A stretch of DNA of 64,000 nt, from contig NZ_CP023699.1 in assembly GCF_008704495.1 (NCBI RefSeq), positions 3,906,001 to 3,970,000 on the forward strand. The letters are read 5' to 3'. The stretch comes from Streptomyces kanamyceticus (lineage in GTDB: Bacteria > Actinomycetota > Actinomycetes > Streptomycetales > Streptomycetaceae). A model generated the notes under the pieces. It saw nothing but the letters and a program-made list of their open reading frames with translations, did not search any database and was not told the DNA's origin. Below are positions 33,339-41,173 of the stretch, piece after piece (within the stretch, counting starts at the first letter, position 1; each line of letters starts with the position of its first letter). A program made the translations under genes and the position numbers.

Positions 33339-33953
33339 ATGACGCATCTTCTCGATCTCCTCCACCCCGACGCGGGCACCGTCCTGATCAGCGAGTGGCG
33401 CACCGGCACCCCGGAGCGCACCCGGGCGGCCGCCGACGCCGTCATCCAGGAGTGGGCCGCCGCCGAGGCGCCGCCCGCGCGGCTGGCACAGCACCTCTTC
33501 GTCGCGACGGACGGCACCGGACTCCTGCACTACGCGCAGTGGACGAGCGACGAGGACCACCTGGCGTGGGCCCGCGCCTACCGCGGCGCCGTGATCAGCC
33601 GTGTCGACACGCTGGTGCCGGGGATCGAACGCCCTGGCCTCAACCGGACCCGGCTGCACCGCAGCGTGGTGCACGACGCGGGGCACCGCCCCGGCGTCTT
33701 CGCGATCACGATGACGACGGCGGTTCAGGAGACCCTGGAGAACGCGTCCACACCGGCAACGGGCCTGCTGGCCACGCACATTCACCTGACGGCGGACGGC
33801 GGGCGCGCGATCGTCGTCTCGGAGTGGACGGACGGCGCGGCGCACGAGAAGGCCGCGGCCGACGCGCCCGGCGTAAGGAGGTACACGCTCCACCACTCGC
33901 TCACGGGCGGCCGGGCCTCGTCTTCTCCCACCCACCCGCCCCTCCCCCAGTGA
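33339..33953 (+). CDS. Antibiotic biosynthesis monooxygenase-like (ABM) protein
   Basis: A 204-residue protein of two ferredoxin-like halves. Each has an ABM-type pattern, for example TVLISEWRTGTPERTRAAAD with YAQWTSDEDHLAW, and IVVSEWTDGAAHEKAAAD in the second half. Such dimeric-barrel proteins act on quinone-type polyketides or heme-like compounds, or have no known substrate. The ATG at 33339 follows GGGAGGAA at 33320-33327. The upstream palindrome suggests control by a MerR-like regulator. No partner gene is adjacent. Confidence 0.8.
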   Translation: MTHLLDLLHPDAGTVLISEWRTGTPERTRAAADAVIQEWAAAEAPPARLAQHLFVATDGTGLLHYAQWTSDEDHLAWARAYRGAVISRVDTLVPGIERPGLNRTRLHRSVVHDAGHRPGVFAITMTTAVQETLENASTPATGLLATHIHLTADGGRAIVVSEWTDGAAHEKAAADAPGVRRYTLHHSLTGGRASSSPTHPPLPQ

Positions 33954-33962
33954 CGAAGCCCC

Positions 33963-34412
33963 TCAGACGCCGAGCTCGAACCACAGCAGCTTGCCGCCCC
34001 GCCCGAAGAGGTCGTCCCCCAGGGGGTGTCCGCCCCAGGCCCGGGCCCACTGCGCGACGAGACCGAGGCCGCGCCCGCTGTCCGCCTCGTGCGGGACAGG
34101 GCGCAGTGGGCCGCGGCGGCCGGGTGGCTTGTCGAAAGGGGAAGGGATGTGCGGGTTCGTGTCCCACACGCTGACCCGCAGCCCGCTCGGGTCGTCGGTG
34201 CCGCGCAGGCGCAGGGCGGCGGGGCCCTCGGAGTGCCGGTAGGCATTGGTGACCAGCTCGGACGTCAACAGCTCGGCCACGTCTGTCAGTTCAGCGAGTC
34301 CGTACGCGGGAAGGACGGCGCGGGACGTCATGCGGGCGATGCGGGGAGCGCGGGGGTCGTGGGGCAGGTGAAGGGCGTACGACCAGGTGTGGGGCGGGGA
34401 TACGGTTGCCAT
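33963..34412 (-). CDS. Anti-sigma-like ATP-binding protein (HATPase_c)
   Basis: A 149-residue protein with a Bergerat-fold ATPase domain of the RsbW/SpoIIAB group: ELLTSELVTNAYRHS (N-box) and DSGRGLGLVAQWA (G2 box). Streptomyces carry many such proteins, some of which regulate sigma factors by binding or phosphorylating partners. A strong AAGGAGG ribosome site five bases before ATG 34412 fixes the start. It is divergent from a DUF5753 regulator gene followed by a DUF397 gene, the composition of WhiJ/AbaA-like clusters that affect development and antibiotic production in S. coelicolor. Confidence 0.9.
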   Translation of the reverse strand: MATVSPPHTWSYALHLPHDPRAPRIARMTSRAVLPAYGLAELTDVAELLTSELVTNAYRHSEGPAALRLRGTDDPSGLRVSVWDTNPHIPSPFDKPPGRRGPLRPVPHEADSGRGLGLVAQWARAWGGHPLGDDLFGRGGKLLWFELGV

Positions 34413-34642
34413 GTCGCCTCCTTGGGGGCGGAGTTCGGTTCGCTCGCTGGCCCTGCCGGGCGGTGGCATGCCGCGCCTCTTGGACGCGGTGCGCTTCCGG
34501 CTTGCGGGGCTGGGCAGTTGAGCGGGTCGAGTGACACCGTAGGCTCACGAGTGGCCTATATTCCATCGATACGGAGTAAGGGAGGCCATAGCCGCTCCTG
34601 TGGGTGACACGCCTCCCCCGTTCCGGGCCCGAAGGGAACTGA

Positions 34643-35497
34643 ATGCCCCCCAGCAAGACCCCCACGCTCCGTCAGCAGCGCCTGGGCGCTGAGCTGCGAA
34701 AGCTGCGCGAGCGGGCCGGGCTCTCCACCGTGCGGGCGGCCGCCCTGCTGGGTGTCAACCAGTCACGCATCAGCAATATCGAGGCAGGCCGGTACGCGGT
34801 GGGCGCCGACCGCGTCCGCGTGATCGCCCGCAACTACGCCTGTTCGGACGAGGCTCTGGTCGGCGCCCTCGTCGGCATGACAGGGGGCCGCACACGCGGG
34901 TGGTGGGAGGAGTACCGGGGGAACCTGCCGAACGGCATGCTGGATCTCGCCGAGCTCGAACACCACGCCGACGCACTGCGTGTCGCGCAGGCCTTGCACA
35001 TCCCCGGGCTGCTGCAGACGGCACAGCACGCCCGTGCGCTGTTCGCAGACGCCGTACCGCCTCGCCTCCCTCACGAGATCGAGCACCTGATGTCGTACCG
35101 GATCAAGCGCCAAGCAGTACTACACCGGGGCACTCCGCTCCCGTACACCGCCCTGATCCACGAAGCGGCGCTCCACATGCGGGTCGGAGGACCGGCCGTC
35201 GCAGCAGAACAGCTCAACCACCTCGTGGAAATGGGCCGACGGGCCCACATCTCCGTACTCGTCATCCCCTTCGGCCGGGGCGCCTTCCCCGGCTCAGGGC
35301 AAGGCATCGACTACGCCCACGGGCCTGTCACTCACCTCGACACGGTCCAGCTGGACACCGAGCATGGGAGTGAATTCCTGGATGCAGCAGCCCAGTTGGA
35401 GCGCTACACCACAGTCCTCGACCGCTTGGAGAAGCTGGCACTCCCAGCCGAAGAGTCCCGAGAACTGATCGCCCAGGCAGCCGCCACCCAGAAGTGA
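34643..35497 (+). CDS. XRE-family regulator with DUF5753 (WhiJ/Scr1-like)
   Basis: A 284-residue protein. The N-terminal Xre helix-turn-helix (residues 13-66) reads LRKLRERAGLSTVRAAALLG then VNQSRISNIEAGR. The rest is the DUF5753 domain (GWWEEYRGNLP, IPGLLQTAQHARALF, VLVIPFGRG, and a hydrophobic end). WhiJ-type proteins repress development in S. coelicolor and act with a DUF397 partner; the same pair has been named Scr1/Scr2 toxin-antitoxin. The gene has GAAGGGAA upstream of ATG 34643 and is followed after 13 bases by its DUF397 partner. A promoter-like TATATT (34557-34562) lies in the divergent gap. Confidence 0.92.
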   Translation: MPPSKTPTLRQQRLGAELRKLRERAGLSTVRAAALLGVNQSRISNIEAGRYAVGADRVRVIARNYACSDEALVGALVGMTGGRTRGWWEEYRGNLPNGMLDLAELEHHADALRVAQALHIPGLLQTAQHARALFADAVPPRLPHEIEHLMSYRIKRQAVLHRGTPLPYTALIHEAALHMRVGGPAVAAEQLNHLVEMGRRAHISVLVIPFGRGAFPGSGQGIDYAHGPVTHLDTVQLDTEHGSEFLDAAAQLERYTTVLDRLEKLALPAEESRELIAQAAATQK

Positions 35498-35510
35498 AGG
35501 ACCCGACACG

Positions 35511-35693
35511 ATGCCCGAACTCGCTTGGCAGAAGTCCACGTACAGCTCGGAGGCCTCCTCCTGCGTCAACATCGCCACCGCCCCCGACGGAACGATCCGC
35601 CTCCGCGAAAGCGACGAGCCAGAGGCCATCCTCAGCACGTCTCGCGCCCAACTCGGCACCCTCATACGCGCTGTCAAGAACACGCGCCTCTGA
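35511..35693 (+). CDS. DUF397 domain protein
   Basis: A 60-residue protein that is one DUF397 domain: LAWQKSTYSSEASSCVNIAT at the start and RLRESDEPEAILSTSRAQL near the end. These small proteins are the obligate partners of DUF5753 regulators in WhiJ-like clusters; they are thought to bind the regulator and have been suggested to be the toxin-like member. It follows the regulator by 13 bases and must be co-transcribed. Confidence 0.93.
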   Translation: MPELAWQKSTYSSEASSCVNIATAPDGTIRLRESDEPEAILSTSRAQLGTLIRAVKNTRL

Positions 35694-35915
35694 CCTCGGG
35701 AACCGGGATCTTCGTTGGTGCCCAGGGGGGACTTGGACCCTCCACTCGGGCATCAGCTTCATGCCAGTGCTGCGGCGCCTCGCACCCTTGACCTGCCGGA
35801 CGAGTCAATTTATGCGGCAACGCGCATAGTCGCGTCCACGCATAGACGGCCCAGCCGGGGCTCCGTACCGTCATGGCCAACAGGCCCAACCAGGGCTCCG
35901 GCATGGGGGTTTCGC

Positions 35916-36122
35916 ATGGCACGCGAGGAACTGACCCGGCTTACCGGCAACGGCAGCGGGGAGTGCGGTGAAGAGGACTGCCCCAACGTCTATCGCACCA
36001 CTAGTGGCTCCCTCATCGTCCAAGGCGACGTATCGCGGGCTTTCACTCCGCCTACCGGGGAAGGGCTTGTTGAGATCCCCGAAGAGGTCTTGCGGGAGGC
36101 CGTACGTGCTCTTGGATGGTGA
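35916..36122 (+). CDS. Small conserved-type protein of the second WhiJ-like cluster
   Basis: A 68-residue protein, MAREELTRLTGNGSGECGEE and onward, with the CGEEDCPNVYRT segment and an acidic C-terminal helix (IPEEVLREAVRAL). Function is unknown. It has GGGGGT six bases before ATG 35916 and overlaps the DUF6879 gene by 17 bases, so the two are translationally coupled. Base composition is lower in GC than the housekeeping genes around it. Small proteins of this kind commonly precede DUF6879 genes in Streptomyces, as recalled. The 222-base gap before it shows no ORF. Confidence 0.8.
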   Translation: MAREELTRLTGNGSGECGEEDCPNVYRTTSGSLIVQGDVSRAFTPPTGEGLVEIPEEVLREAVRALGW

Positions 36123-36621
36123 CGAGTGGCAGGCAATGTTCCGCGACTTCCACACGCAAGCGTGGCGGCTCGAAACACTGCCGCAGTACCTCATGCCGCA
36201 GGAGGCCGAAGAGATCCAGGCTTTCAAGGACGGCAAGCGCATCGATCCGCATGCCTACACGTCGACCTATACCGACCGGATTAAAAGGCAGCTTGCCGAG
36301 GGGAAGGCGAACGGGCGCGTACATGTCCTTACGCGCCCACTCTCTGAGTACCTGCGGTTTGAGTTCGCTCGCTACTACGAGCCACACGCAACGGCCGGCG
36401 AGGATATCCGCATCCTCGATGTGACCGACCGAGTCAACCCGTTGGCGGGCATCCAAGACTTCTGGATGTTCGACCGCTCCACAGTGGTGCTCATGAACTA
36501 TGAGCCCGACGGCAGGCAGATCAGCCGGGAACTGCACGAAAGCGACCCTGCGCCGTTCATCGAATACCAGCGGATTGCGGTAGCCGAGTCGGTCCCATTT
36601 CGGGAGTACGTGAGCGGGTGA
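36106..36621 (+). CDS. DUF6879 family protein
   Basis: A 171-residue protein of the DUF6879 type: WQAMFRDFHTQAWRLETLPQ at the start, RVHVLTRPLSEYLRFEFARY in the middle, and DFWMFDRSTVVLMNYEPDG towards the end. The family is of unknown function and is repeatedly found next to DUF5753 regulators in actinomycetes. GTG 36106 was chosen because GGGAGG lies seven bases upstream. It overlaps the upstream small gene by 17 bases and the downstream regulator by 4 (GTGA). GC content is clearly below that of the window, with codons such as ATT, AAA, TTT and TAT. Confidence 0.87.
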   Translation: MLLDGDEWQAMFRDFHTQAWRLETLPQYLMPQEAEEIQAFKDGKRIDPHAYTSTYTDRIKRQLAEGKANGRVHVLTRPLSEYLRFEFARYYEPHATAGEDIRILDVTDRVNPLAGIQDFWMFDRSTVVLMNYEPDGRQISRELHESDPAPFIEYQRIAVAESVPFREYVSG

Positions 36622-37457
36622 CGTTTGGGCCTGAGCAGCTAGGCCAGTCAACGGAAGAGTTGGCGGTCTTACTGAAAGGACTGCGCAAAGGGGCCGGTCT
36701 CTCCGGGGACCGGCTCGCCAAGCGCATGAACGTGTCCCAATCCAAGGTAAGCCGGATCGAGAACGCCAAGGCGCAGCCGTCCCTCGTGGACGTAGAACAG
36801 TGGCTTAGGGCGACAGACGCATCACCAGAAGCCGCAGACCGCATCATGACCTTAGCGAGGCTGGCCAACACGCAGTGGCGCGACCTGCGAAGCCTGCGCC
36901 GCACCGGTCTCGGTTCCCGGCAAGCCGAGTTGAAGGCACTCGAAGCCTCCTCGGTGCATATGCGGTACTTCCTGCTGTCGATGATTACCGGCCTACTTGC
37001 CACCCCTGACTACGCGCGGGCCAGCCTCTCGCATTCACCAGCCGATACAAGCAAGGCCGTGGCGGGCAAGCTGGAACGACAGCAGGTACTTCACGACGCA
37101 TCGAAACGGTTCACTTTCCTGATCACTGAACAGGCTGCACGCTTCCCACTCATCAAGCGCCACGCTATGGCCATGCAACTTGACCATCTGGCATCCCTGA
37201 CGTACCTGCCTAATGTACGGCTCGGAGTCATCCCTGTAGGGACGTTTCTGCCTGGCACGCCATTGAACACATTCACAGCCTATGACGACCGAATGGTGAC
37301 AGCGGAGCTAACCACGGGGTCGATAGTGTTCCGCGATGCTCGGGATATCCGAACCTACCTTGATGACTTCGCCGGATACGAAGCGCAGATGCTATTCGAC
37401 GATGCGGCCAGGGCGAAGCTCGGGGAGTGGTCGGCGACCTGTCGAAGTGATCTTTAG
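36618..37457 (+). CDS. XRE-family regulator with DUF5753, two TTA codons
   Basis: A 279-residue WhiJ/Scr1-like regulator. The helix-turn-helix lies at residues 16-65 (LRKGAGLSGDRLAKRMNVSQ, SKVSRIENAK), and the DUF5753 domain has ITGLLATPDYARASL and VRLGVIPVGTFLP. It is coupled to the DUF6879 gene (GTGA overlap). Two in-frame TTA leucine codons (36669-36671 and 36852-36854) make its translation dependent on the rare bldA tRNA, linking it to development. GC is low compared with neighbours, suggesting transfer. Its DUF397 partner follows after 99 bases with its own ribosome site. Confidence 0.9.
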   Translation: MTFGPEQLGQSTEELAVLLKGLRKGAGLSGDRLAKRMNVSQSKVSRIENAKAQPSLVDVEQWLRATDASPEAADRIMTLARLANTQWRDLRSLRRTGLGSRQAELKALEASSVHMRYFLLSMITGLLATPDYARASLSHSPADTSKAVAGKLERQQVLHDASKRFTFLITEQAARFPLIKRHAMAMQLDHLASLTYLPNVRLGVIPVGTFLPGTPLNTFTAYDDRMVTAELTTGSIVFRDARDIRTYLDDFAGYEAQMLFDDAARAKLGEWSATCRSDL

Positions 37458-37556
37458 TCGACAACGCGAATAACGCTGGAGCCGTTGCCGCGACCGGCCG
37501 ATGATGCCCCTATGCCGACCAAACAGAGGAATCCCAGGAACTCAGGAAGGTGCACC

Positions 37557-37787
37557 ATGCCCGGAACCGACCTGTACGCCCTGCCTATCGATGGAGTCGT
37601 GTTCGTCAAGGCGTGCGGAGGTAACACGCACCCGGACGGCGAAGCGTGCGCGCAGCTCGCGAAGATCGGCCCCAACGCGTGGGCTCTGAGCGACAGCAAG
37701 CGGCCTCATGCGGAGCCCCTGAGGTTCACCACTGAGGAACTGGACGCGGCCGGTATCGACCCGGCGCGCTTCGGACTCTCCGCCTGA
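37557..37787 (+). CDS. DUF397-like protein, partner of the second regulator
   Basis: A 76-residue protein: MPGTDLYALPIDGVVFVKAC, then GGNTHPDGEACAQLAKIG, and RFTTEELDAAGIDPARF. It resembles DUF397 partners in size, position and the C-terminal FTxEELDA pattern; the match is weaker than for the first cluster's partner. ATG 37557 has AGGAAGG at ideal spacing; an upstream in-frame ATG (37512) has none. Confidence 0.8.
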   Translation: MPGTDLYALPIDGVVFVKACGGNTHPDGEACAQLAKIGPNAWALSDSKRPHAEPLRFTTEELDAAGIDPARFGLSA

Positions 37788-37872
37788 TCTACGGCACTCC
37801 CCGAAAGCGGCTCTCGACCCGTCCCCCGTGGGTTGGGGGCCGCTTCCGTATCTCCTCAAGGTGGGACGTCCG

Positions 37873-38361
37873 TTGCACATCCACGCCTATCTGTGGACCG
37901 GCCCTAAAGCGCACTTCGACGAGGACGCGTTGAGACGGCCGCCGTACCCCGATCCGCCGCCACCGCCAGCAGGTGAGGACGACAAGGACGGTCTGCGGCT
38001 AGCCGCCCGTTACCGGCAAGTCGTGGCCGAGTTTCCCGTGACCGGCCTACCACCTATCGAGACTGCTCACTGGTTGATGAAGCCGTCGAAGCTCATCCGG
38101 GGCACGTGGAAGGATCCGAAGCCGGCCGCCGAGTGGCTGGGGCTTCAGCTCGCCGAGTACGCTCCGCGGTTCGCCTCCGAGCAGGATCGAGACACGACGC
38201 GGCTGGCGGTGCATGTGGCGGCGGCAGCCGATCGTCTGGGATGGGGTGGCGACGTGTCGCTCGGCCACTACCTGAACGGACAGTCCTACCTGTCTTTGGC
38301 CCTGGTGACGTGCACGCCCAACAACGCGGCGCCGGACACACTCTGCCCGGAACGGCGCTGA
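37873..38361 (+). CDS. Hypothetical protein (HIHAYLWTGP type)
   Basis: A protein of about 162 residues, unrecognised. It begins HIHAYLWTGPKAHFDEDALR, has a run of prolines near residue 30, and contains ETAHWLMKPSKLIRGTWKDP and GGDVSLGHYLNGQSYLSLAL. It looks like a soluble cytosolic protein. Starts are uncertain: TTG 37873 has AAGGTGGGA upstream, while GTG 37861 and GTG 37828 are possible. It follows the DUF397-like gene and may be the last gene of the low-GC cluster. Confidence 0.7.
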   Translation: MHIHAYLWTGPKAHFDEDALRRPPYPDPPPPPAGEDDKDGLRLAARYRQVVAEFPVTGLPPIETAHWLMKPSKLIRGTWKDPKPAAEWLGLQLAEYAPRFASEQDRDTTRLAVHVAAAADRLGWGGDVSLGHYLNGQSYLSLALVTCTPNNAAPDTLCPERR

Positions 38362-38626
38362 GGGACGTTCCCGGACGGGGACCCTTTCCAGGACGGCGTG
38401 GTGTCGCTGTCCGAGAACCACAGGGGTGGCAGCCGCGCCTTCTCGCGCGTACCGCGCGGGGTTGATGCCTTGGGGGAACTACGGCAGGGGTTGACCCCGC
38501 CGCAACCGTGGGTGCACCCGGGAGTCCCCCTCCCGTTGGACGCGGAACGGCGGGCCCCGGACCTAGCGTGCACCGGGTCCGGGCGGCGCACGGGAGCGCC
38601 GCCCCTTCCTCTTCTCGGGAGCACCC

Positions 38627-39019
38627 ATGACCCACCACCGCAAGGCAGCGACCGTCCTGGCCGCGGGGATCCTCGCCGCGACCGCCGCGACCGGGGCGGC
38701 CGCCACCGCGTCGGCGGCCGAGCCCTCGCCCGCCGCGCCGTCCGTCTCGGCGAGCTGCTCGTGGCGCACCAACGTCGGCTTCTACTGCGGCTACGACACC
38801 AGGAACGTCTACAGCGACTACGGCGACAGCGGCAGGCAGGTCAAGGAGATCCAGGCGCTGCTCCGCTTCAGGGGCATCGGCATCGGACCCGACGGGATCG
38901 ACGGCAAGTTCGGCAAGGACACCCGCTCGGCCGTGCAGAAGTTCCAGCGCTCCTGGCACCTGAACGACGACGGCATCGTCGGCCCCAACACGTGGAGCTA
39001 CCTGCGGACCGGGGTCTGA
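38627..39019 (+). CDS. Secreted peptidoglycan-binding domain protein
   Basis: A 130-residue protein. A Sec signal peptide (MTHHRKAATVLAAGILAATA) ends near residue 31. Two cysteines (CSW, YCGYD) follow and may form a disulphide. A PG_binding_1 domain covers residues 65-128: DSGRQVKEIQALLRFRGIGI and DGKFGKDTRSAVQKFQRSWH with the closing GIVGPNTWSYL. It would bind peptidoglycan outside the cell, with no catalytic domain. A GGGAG ribosome site precedes ATG 38627. The preceding 265 bases hold no gene. Confidence 0.88.
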   Translation: MTHHRKAATVLAAGILAATAATGAAATASAAEPSPAAPSVSASCSWRTNVGFYCGYDTRNVYSDYGDSGRQVKEIQALLRFRGIGIGPDGIDGKFGKDTRSAVQKFQRSWHLNDDGIVGPNTWSYLRTGV

Positions 39020-39043
39020 GGAACCCCGGCCCATGACCGGGCC

Positions 39044-40147
39044 TCAGGCAGGTGCCGCATGCCGTACCGACGTCAGCCGGTGCACGTCCCGTGCCGTCCC
39101 CGTCACCCCGGACAGGAAGCCCTGGGCGCGCGGGGACGCCGTCTCGGTCAGCCAGGCCGGGTCGATGTCGCAGACCGCCACCTTCACCTCGGTGCCCGCG
39201 AGGGCGAGCGGGAGGGTGTGCACGACCGTCGAGGGGAAGCTGAGGATCGTACGGCCGATCGGTCCGCGTCGTGCGATCAGTTCCAGGGGCAGGTCGGGGC
39301 GTACGACCTGGAGGCCCGTCTCGACCGCGAGGCGGTGGAGCTTCTCGGCGCTCTCGCGGCGGTGCGCGAAGTAACGCGTCGCGCCGTGCGTGTGCGAGAG
39401 CGCGCGGACCGCCTCCACGTAGCGGTCGGGGTCGACCACGCCGGTCTCCACCAGGGAGGTGCCGACGAGGTCGGCGCCCCGGGTGATGCGGGGCGGGCCG
39501 AAGCGTTCCCGGGTCCAGGCGAAGGCGTTGACGGAGAGCGTCACGCCGTCCGGTGCCTGGTCGATGGGCATCGCGGAGAAGACCTCCACGCTGCGCGCCC
39601 CGCCGGGGGTGAGGCGGCGCCGCGCCGTGGCCGACACCGGGGCGAAGACCAGGTCGCGGGGGCCGGGTCTGCCGCCCTTGCGGTGCCAGCGCACCAGGCG
39701 TTCGCCGCGGGCGAGTTGGGCGATGAACTCCATCGTGGCCGTGCCGTCGTCCACGACGACCAGGGAGCGGGCGCGGGTGATCGTGAGCAGCAGCTGTACA
39801 TAGCGCGAGAAGGGGTCGCCGATCACTATCCGGTCGGCCCTGCGCAGCGGTCCCGCGAGGCCGCCGATGGTGTGGAAGGGGGCCGCGGTGCCACCGCGCG
39901 CCTCCTCCCAGCGGACTTCGACGCCCTCGTCGCGGGCCAGCTGGGCCATGCGCCGCAGCTGGCCACGTGTCATCGGGTCGTTCGGGGAGAGGACGACGAC
40001 GGTGAGTCCCCCGGTCGGGCCTGTCGCGGCCGCGGCATGCGCCCACTCCAGGACGTTCAGAAGCTGAACAGGGCTCTCCACGAAGGCGAGCGTGGAGGGA
40101 GCGGTGGTGCCGGTGGCATCGGCGGCTCGGCCGACTCGGGGGCTCAT
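39044..40147 (-). CDS. Putative sialyltransferase-like glycosyltransferase
   Basis: A 367-residue soluble-looking protein. It opens STLAFVESPVQLLNVLEWAH, has VLSPND and IVIGDPFSRY, and later YFAHRRESAEKLHRLA and LSFPSTVVHTLPLALAGTEV. That arrangement (an ESPxQ-like opening, an HRRE loop, and a Ser/Thr-Ser-Thr motif before the last strand) recalls GT52-type and related bacterial sialyltransferases. The family call is by eye and tentative. It lies 53 bases downstream of the nonulosonate synthase gene and probably ends the operon 43950 to 39044. A likely role is adding a nonulosonic acid to the cell-wall glycopolymer. Confidence 0.72.
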   Translation of the reverse strand: MSPRVGRAADATGTTAPSTLAFVESPVQLLNVLEWAHAAAATGPTGGLTVVVLSPNDPMTRGQLRRMAQLARDEGVEVRWEEARGGTAAPFHTIGGLAGPLRRADRIVIGDPFSRYVQLLLTITRARSLVVVDDGTATMEFIAQLARGERLVRWHRKGGRPGPRDLVFAPVSATARRRLTPGGARSVEVFSAMPIDQAPDGVTLSVNAFAWTRERFGPPRITRGADLVGTSLVETGVVDPDRYVEAVRALSHTHGATRYFAHRRESAEKLHRLAVETGLQVVRPDLPLELIARRGPIGRTILSFPSTVVHTLPLALAGTEVKVAVCDIDPAWLTETASPRAQGFLSGVTGTARDVHRLTSVRHAAPA

Positions 40148-40200
40148 CGTCGTATGTCCGTATCCCGTTAATCCGTATCCGGTTAAAGCGGGCCGCGTGC

Positions 40201-41160
40201 TCAGACGGCGACCGGCTCGGTCTCGGCCGACTCGCTCTCGGCGACGACGCCCGCGACGCGGCGCAGCTTCTTCATCGGGCCGAGCTCCGACTCGTAGACC
40301 TTCTTGACGCCGTCACCGAGGGAGGCCTCGATGGTGCGGATGTCGCGGACCAGGCGGGTCAGGCCCTGCGGCTCGACGGAGGCGGCCTGGTCGGAGCCCC
40401 ACATGGCGCGGTCGAGGGTGATGTGGCGCTCGACGAAGGTGGCGCCGAGGGCGACCGCGGCCAGGGTGGTCTGCAGGCCGGTCTCGTGGCCGGAGTAGCC
40501 GATCGGGACGTTCGGGTACTCGGCCTGGAGGGTGTTGATGACGCGGAGGTTGAGCTCCTCGGCCTGCGCCGGGTACGTCGACGTGGCGTGGCACATCAGG
40601 ATGTTGTCCGAGCCGAGGACCTCGACCGCGTGGCGGATCTGCTTCGGCGTCGACATGCCGGTGGAGAGGATGACCGTGCGGCCGGTGGCGCGCAGGGCGC
40701 GGAGCAGCTCGTCGTCGGTGAGCGAGGCGGAGGCGACCTTGTGGGCGGGCAGGTCGAACTTCTCCAGGAAGGCGACGGCCTCGGTGTCCCACGGCGACGC
40801 GAACCAGTCGATGCCGCGCTTGGCGCAGTGCTCGCTGATCGCCTGGTACTCGGCCTCGCCGAACTCCACGCGGTGGCGGTAGTCGATGTAGGTCATGCGG
40901 CCCCAGGGGGTGTCGCGCTCGATGTCCCACTGGTCGCGCGGGGTGCAGATCTCCGGGGTGCGCTTCTGGAACTTGACCGCGTCGCAGCCGGCCTCGGCGG
41001 CCACGTCGATGAGCGCGAAGGCGTTCTCCAGGTCACCGTTGTGGTTGATGCCGATCTCACCGGTGATGTACACGGGCTGACCGGGGCCAGCCGTCTTCGA
41101 ACCGAACTGACGGAGACGGGAGTTGGCGCCGATGGTGGTGACGGGGCTGATGGTGCTCAT
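40201..41160 (-). CDS. Nonulosonate (Neu5Ac/Kdn-type) synthase lacking the SAF domain
   Basis: A 319-residue NeuB-type synthase that condenses phosphoenolpyruvate with a hexose (phosphate) to a nine-carbon keto acid. Core motifs: ITGEIGINHNGDLENAFALI, DAVKFQKRTP, ASPWDTEAVAFLEKF, STGMST, CHATSTYPA, GYSGHE, and ATFVERHITLDRAMWGSDQAAS. The NeuB family normally has a further 60-residue C-terminal SAF (antifreeze-like) domain; here the protein stops at PMKKLRRVAGVVAESESAET. That domain supplies the arginine contacting the N-acetyl group of ManNAc in NeuB, so its absence fits a deaminated product such as Kdn, the sugar of Streptomyces teichulosonic acid. The cytidylyltransferase gene lies 13 bases upstream in transcription order. 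Confidence 0.92.
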   Translation of the reverse strand: MSTISPVTTIGANSRLRQFGSKTAGPGQPVYITGEIGINHNGDLENAFALIDVAAEAGCDAVKFQKRTPEICTPRDQWDIERDTPWGRMTYIDYRHRVEFGEAEYQAISEHCAKRGIDWFASPWDTEAVAFLEKFDLPAHKVASASLTDDELLRALRATGRTVILSTGMSTPKQIRHAVEVLGSDNILMCHATSTYPAQAEELNLRVINTLQAEYPNVPIGYSGHETGLQTTLAAVALGATFVERHITLDRAMWGSDQAASVEPQGLTRLVRDIRTIEASLGDGVKKVYESELGPMKKLRRVAGVVAESESAETEPVAV

Positions 41161-41173
41161 GGCAGAACAGTCC

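Noticed and set aside
35818..35829. CAACGCGCATAG, a possible sixth nucleoside-regulon site
   Set aside because: Only one arm fits, the downstream gene belongs to a WhiJ-like cluster, and the distance to its start (87 bases) is greater than for the other sites.
34643..38361. An integrated mobile element or prophage remnant around the low-GC cluster
   Set aside because: No integrase, transposase, tRNA target or flanking direct repeat could be found; only composition suggests transfer.
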